Positions 60,528 through 64,000 of a DNA stretch of 64,000 bases are shown piece after piece. Under the pieces are notes generated by a model that ran no database searches, was not told the DNA's origin, and saw only the letters and a program-made list of their open reading frames with translations. The stretch comes from Istiophorus platypterus. Lineage: Eukaryota; Chordata; Actinopteri; Istiophoriformes; Istiophoridae. The stretch is from assembly GCA_016859345.1 (NCBI GenBank), contig CM029112.1, forward strand, positions 16,018,725 through 16,082,724, written 5' to 3'. Numbering within the stretch: the first letter of the stretch is position 1; each line of letters starts with the position of its first letter. The position numbers were made by a program, and so were the translations under genes.

Positions 60528-62718
60528 CTAGTAAATGGGAACCTGGTATGTGGGCGCTGCGTTGTTCTCAGTGAATGGTGGGCTCTGGTAGGTCTCTGTG
60601 CTCTCGCCGTTGCCGCCTGCTGGGGTATTGGAGGGGTACGGCTGGGTGGGTGCGCCGCCATCCATGTGCTCCGTGGTGAATAGGGTCATGTCTGTACCGA
60701 GCAGATACTTCTGCACCGCGCGCACCGTTAGACCAGCCTACGGGGGGCAGCCGGGGGGAGAAAGAGATGGAAATATCAGGAAAAAAACCTACTCTAGGTA
60801 CGGAACTGGTCAAAGTGAGCCAGTCTAAATGGTGAAAGCTCAGATTTCATGACCAGGTATTAGTCAGGAAACCACCTTTAAAGTGATTTGATAGTTTATT
60901 TTATATGATGTTATTCCCCGTAAGGAAAATGAAATGAGAGGATCGATACCACTCTTATGTCTGCACATTAAGTACTGCTGGCTGTAGCTTCATATTTACC
61001 GGAAAAATATAAGGGTTGTATAAAATCTTCTCATTTAACTCTGCCAGAAAGCAAATCTGCGAATAGTCCAGAATGTCACTTTAGCGTGTCCAGAACTATT
61101 CCCACTGGTCCCAGTGATAATGTTGGGAAAAAGATGTTGATACCTCTAAACTCACAAACCTTGTGGCTAACTGCTTAAAGTAGGTGCAGCACATAAGACT
61201 GACCATGAGTCAGCAGATGCGTGAGCCGTCTTTCATCTTAAATACATTCAGAGATGGATTAATGTTCACAGTTCAGGTCGTGGATGGATCAAACGGGCCT
61301 CCCAGGCACAGGGGCCTGACTGATCAGGGAAGCCTTAATCCTGAGCCTTTGTTTGAAGTCTTATTCATTTTTCCCCTTTGGAAAGTCGTATAGATTAGTG
61401 AGTAACCGGCATGTCCTGATCATGTTTTTCTGCTCTTGATCTGTTAGTTTAGTTTAGTTTAGTAGGAACATCCATTCCGTCAATACTGTTTTCCAGGGGG
61501 TTCTTGGTACGTATATTAAAAACAAGCAGTAAGACAACTAAAACATATGAAACGCTCCTGACTAGCTTGACTAAACCTGGGAACTTGCAGGACAGGAATT
61601 TGCCATACTACTTACTTAGTCTCAGCTCTACACTGTACTCTGTATTGTACCTTTTATTAATCAGTAGACTTTTCTTTTATTGTATTCATATATTCTTTTG
61701 GTATTTCTATGTGTCTTACCATTTATTGTATCTGTTTGCATCGTTGCATGTATTTGCATGTATGTGTCTGTGTGGTTGCGAACCCTCACCCAGGTGATTA
61801 TGGAGAAGAAAGAGAAGGCGATCGCTGCCCGAGCTGCATCTGCCCCCTGGTTGAGTGGCAGCTCATCAGGTGTGGTCCGAGACCACTGATTAGCCAGGAA
61901 ACAGAAACTTACAAAGTACAGGAAGGTCCAGAAACCTGCAAGAAACCAAAGGAATACGCTGTGTTACAACAGAGAGAAAGATAATTCCCAAGAAAAAGGA
62001 AAAAAAGGCCTACAGGTGTTGATTTTTCAAAGAACCTGAAGCTGTTCTTTGTTCCCTTTAGAAATCAAAAATATTCTCTTTTCTCTAACGCCTTTTATGT
62101 CCGTCTACAAGTTTGATGTCTTTTGTTCTATTGTGGCACAAGAAAGCAGTCATCAGAAAAAAAGTAGTGGGTCTACACAGGCTCAATTATGGTCTTTTGG
62201 GGAAATCCAGACTTTTTAATCATGCTTTTCAACCTCATCAAGCATTGACAAGGGCTGTAGTATACTCACTGAATGTGTAAAGCCCACTTCCATTGTAAAG
62301 GAACACTCATACTGCTCGTGGCCATTTAACAAATCACAGGATAACTATGAGATATCCAAAGTTCACTCCCTGACTCTGGGAAAACTGTAATAATTATGTC
62401 GAAAAACTGGAAATCCAACTTTTATGTGTCGACTCCATTTACACGTAGCAATAAATGTGACTGTGCAGGGTCTGCTTCCTCACCCGAGAAGCCGATCTCA
62501 AGCATTACCGCCTTCTTCCTGTCTTTGACGGAGCTGATGGAAGAGAACTTGTAGTCGAGAAGGAAGAAGAACGAGCACGCCAGAAGGCCCACCAGGCCCA
62601 CAAACACACCGTAGTTACAGGCATCTGCGTTCTTATTGAAGACACAGTGGAGGCGCTCGCTGCCCATGTTGACGTAACCCTCGTTTACGATGGAGGCAAA
62701 AACCACCAGCGAAAATAT
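60528..62718 (-). CDS. syngr3: Synaptogyrin-3 (last three coding exons; 5' exon outside window)
   Basis: Read on the - strand, coding exons are 62718-62484, 61935-61790 and 60737-60528. Phases close exactly (78 codons +1; 2 + 48 codons; 70 codons including stop), giving 196 aa of a protein usually near 230. Synaptogyrins are four-helix MARVEL proteins of synaptic vesicles; SYNGR3 also binds the dopamine transporter. Helix 1 is entered at IFSLVVFASIVNEGY, helix 2 is YGVFVGLVGLLACSFFFLLD, then ISSVKDRKKAVMLEIGFS, helix 3 GFWTFLYFVSFCFLANQW, and helix 4 AARAAIAFSFFSIITWAGLT. The cytosolic tail ends with TETYQSPPFTENN and YQVPIY, which is diagnostic of synaptogyrin-3 rather than -1. The first exon, expected to encode about 30 residues ending just before helix 1, is not found up to 64000 and must lie beyond the right edge. 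The gene converges with znf598; the two are close neighbours in human 16p13.3. Whether it is the a or b fish duplicate cannot be said. Confidence 0.95.
61443..61464. repeat. Short (TTTAG)n repeat
   Basis: Four tandem TTTAG units within the intron between syngr3 exons 3 and 4 (the last two), followed by GGAACATCCATTCC. This looks like the 3' end of a repeat fragment, but the family is not identified. Confidence 0.5.
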
Positions 62719-64000
62719 CTGTGGACGGGGATGGAGGAGGACAAGGAGAGGGTGGAGAAAAGCGAGAGAGAGAGAAAACTGAATGAGGGACCATGACAAG
62801 AAGGCAGATTAGTTGGTAAAATCAGAAGAAAAACAGACAGATAGATATCAAAACACAAATAATTAAACAGTCGCCTCCCTCTGTCACGCACAAACACTGT
62901 TGCAGGCTTACTGGAAACAGGATTGTGGCAACACTACCAGAGAGTATCTCTGAGCGTGCTCAGACCAAAAGCATTAACCTAATTTCCTCTCTTTCTCTCT
63001 GACCGAAGAGGTGGATGCTTCACTTCCCCTTAAGAATCACACAGTCCTGAGGCAGTGTGTATACCCAAAGACGAAATGTGATAAAGATTGCCATAGCTCA
63101 TGCTATAACCCTCTTTTCCTCCTTTAGTTCCTCCCGTGTTGTATTATCAATACCACCCCTCCTTACGTCTGATCCGTCTACTCTCTCTCTGTCTTCCTCC
63201 CTCCCTCTATTCTAAACTTGCACACTGACACTGATCAGCTGACTAACACTCCATGGCAGAATAGGGCCATGTGACACATACACACACAAACACACAGAGA
63301 GGCACTCACACTTGGGGGTTTGGGTCATATGATGGCGGAGGTACACACAATAGGATAATGTCAGGCCCACATTTTAAACTGATCACATGTGTGGATGTAA
63401 TGAGAGCAGAGCTTGGATCCGGTGCGTTTAATGTATCAGAATGACAGAGCTGCTCATGTGCTGCAGCTGCAAATGGAAAAAGAAACTTCCAACCATGTTT
63501 TGGCATGATTTTAAAAATATGAGAGCATATGTGCCATGAGAGGGTGTAGAAAAACTTTGTTAAATTAGGGGAATTACATTTTTCTAACTTGTCTAAAGGA
63601 AAATTCCCCTACTCCCTATTTTGATAGTCATATTTGATTAAACAGTGATTTCATTAGTCTCATCTTTAATATACTTTTTTATGGTTCTTGTTTCCTCTGC
63701 TGTCCTCACTTGCTTTATACTTTGATTTTCAAGTAAATGATGTAAGAATGAAGAGAACAGTAACAGTAAGAGCTTTAGAACAATAAAAGATGTTTTTTCC
63801 CAGTCAAGGAAGTCAGAGTATTCCCACAATGTAAATAATAAATAAAATCGTTTATTTTATGCTGCTAGGCTTCACTGTAGGACAAGTGCTGTCCTTTAAT
63901 TCAATGTTGAGGTACTTGTAATTTACTCATTTCCATTTTATGCTACTTTATACTATCGCTGGGCTCGGAACCACTGGACTAAACTACTTAGATGTGTTTA
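62719..64000 (-). other. syngr3 intron 1 (partial)
   Basis: Lies between the exon 2 acceptor (CCACAG on the - strand) and the unseen first exon. No coding frame, RNA gene or clear repeat is found apart from C/T-rich and CA-rich patches (63160-63210, 63278-63296). Confidence 0.55.

Noticed and set aside
1..64000. tRNA, rRNA, CRISPR or provirus
   Set aside because: No tRNA box A/B pairs, no rRNA stretches, no regularly spaced direct repeats with unique spacers and no LTR or viral gene frames were seen on reading both strands.

Overview
The window is nuclear genomic DNA from a vertebrate, almost certainly a ray-finned (teleost) fish. All genes have short exons with GT-AG introns, the intergenic DNA is AT-rich and crowded with long (GT)n/(CA)n arrays, and several interspersed repeats look like types common in teleosts. 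There are no bacterial operons, CRISPR arrays, phage genes or rRNA/tRNA genes.

I could rebuild five conserved protein genes exon by exon, plus two less certain ones. (1) arhgdig-type Rho GDP-dissociation inhibitor, + strand, coding 8153-21107, 5 coding exons, 197 aa. (2) A small single-pass membrane protein, - strand, of which only the last coding exon (25306-25491) is clear. (3) rpusd1 pseudouridine synthase-like protein, + strand, 29917-32018, 5 coding exons, 310 aa. (4) An slc25a17/PMP34-type peroxisomal carrier, + strand, 33665-37817, 9 exons, 312 aa. (5) znf598, the E3 ligase of ribosome quality control, + strand, 40630-54113, 12 coding exons, 920 aa. (6) An unidentified coiled-coil protein, - strand, nested inside znf598's large intron 9 (exons 50999-51040 and 49028 or 49010-49993). 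(7) syngr3 synaptogyrin, - strand, with its last three coding exons (60528-62718) in the window and the first exon beyond the right edge.

In every conserved gene the reading phase closes across all junctions and the total length is near that of the human protein, so these models are firm. ARHGDIG, RPUSD1, ZNF598 and SYNGR3 all lie in human 16p13.3, so the window is a compacted version of that region. The SLC25A17-type gene sits among them, whereas human SLC25A17 is at 22q13.

Layout: 1-8147 is upstream/5' intronic DNA rich in microsatellites. 8148-23650 holds arhgdig with large introns and a probable 2.5 kb 3' UTR. 23650-28860 is mostly repeat-derived and contains the small membrane-protein exon. 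28860-38630 is a dense head-to-tail pair, rpusd1 then slc25a17. 38630-40340 is gene-poor. A CpG-rich promoter at 40340-40880 leads into znf598. 54114-60527 separates the convergent znf598 and syngr3 genes. The genes have unrelated jobs (Rho GTPase control, RNA modification, peroxisomal transport, stalled-ribosome ubiquitination, synaptic vesicles). The most unusual item is the antisense coiled-coil gene inside znf598.
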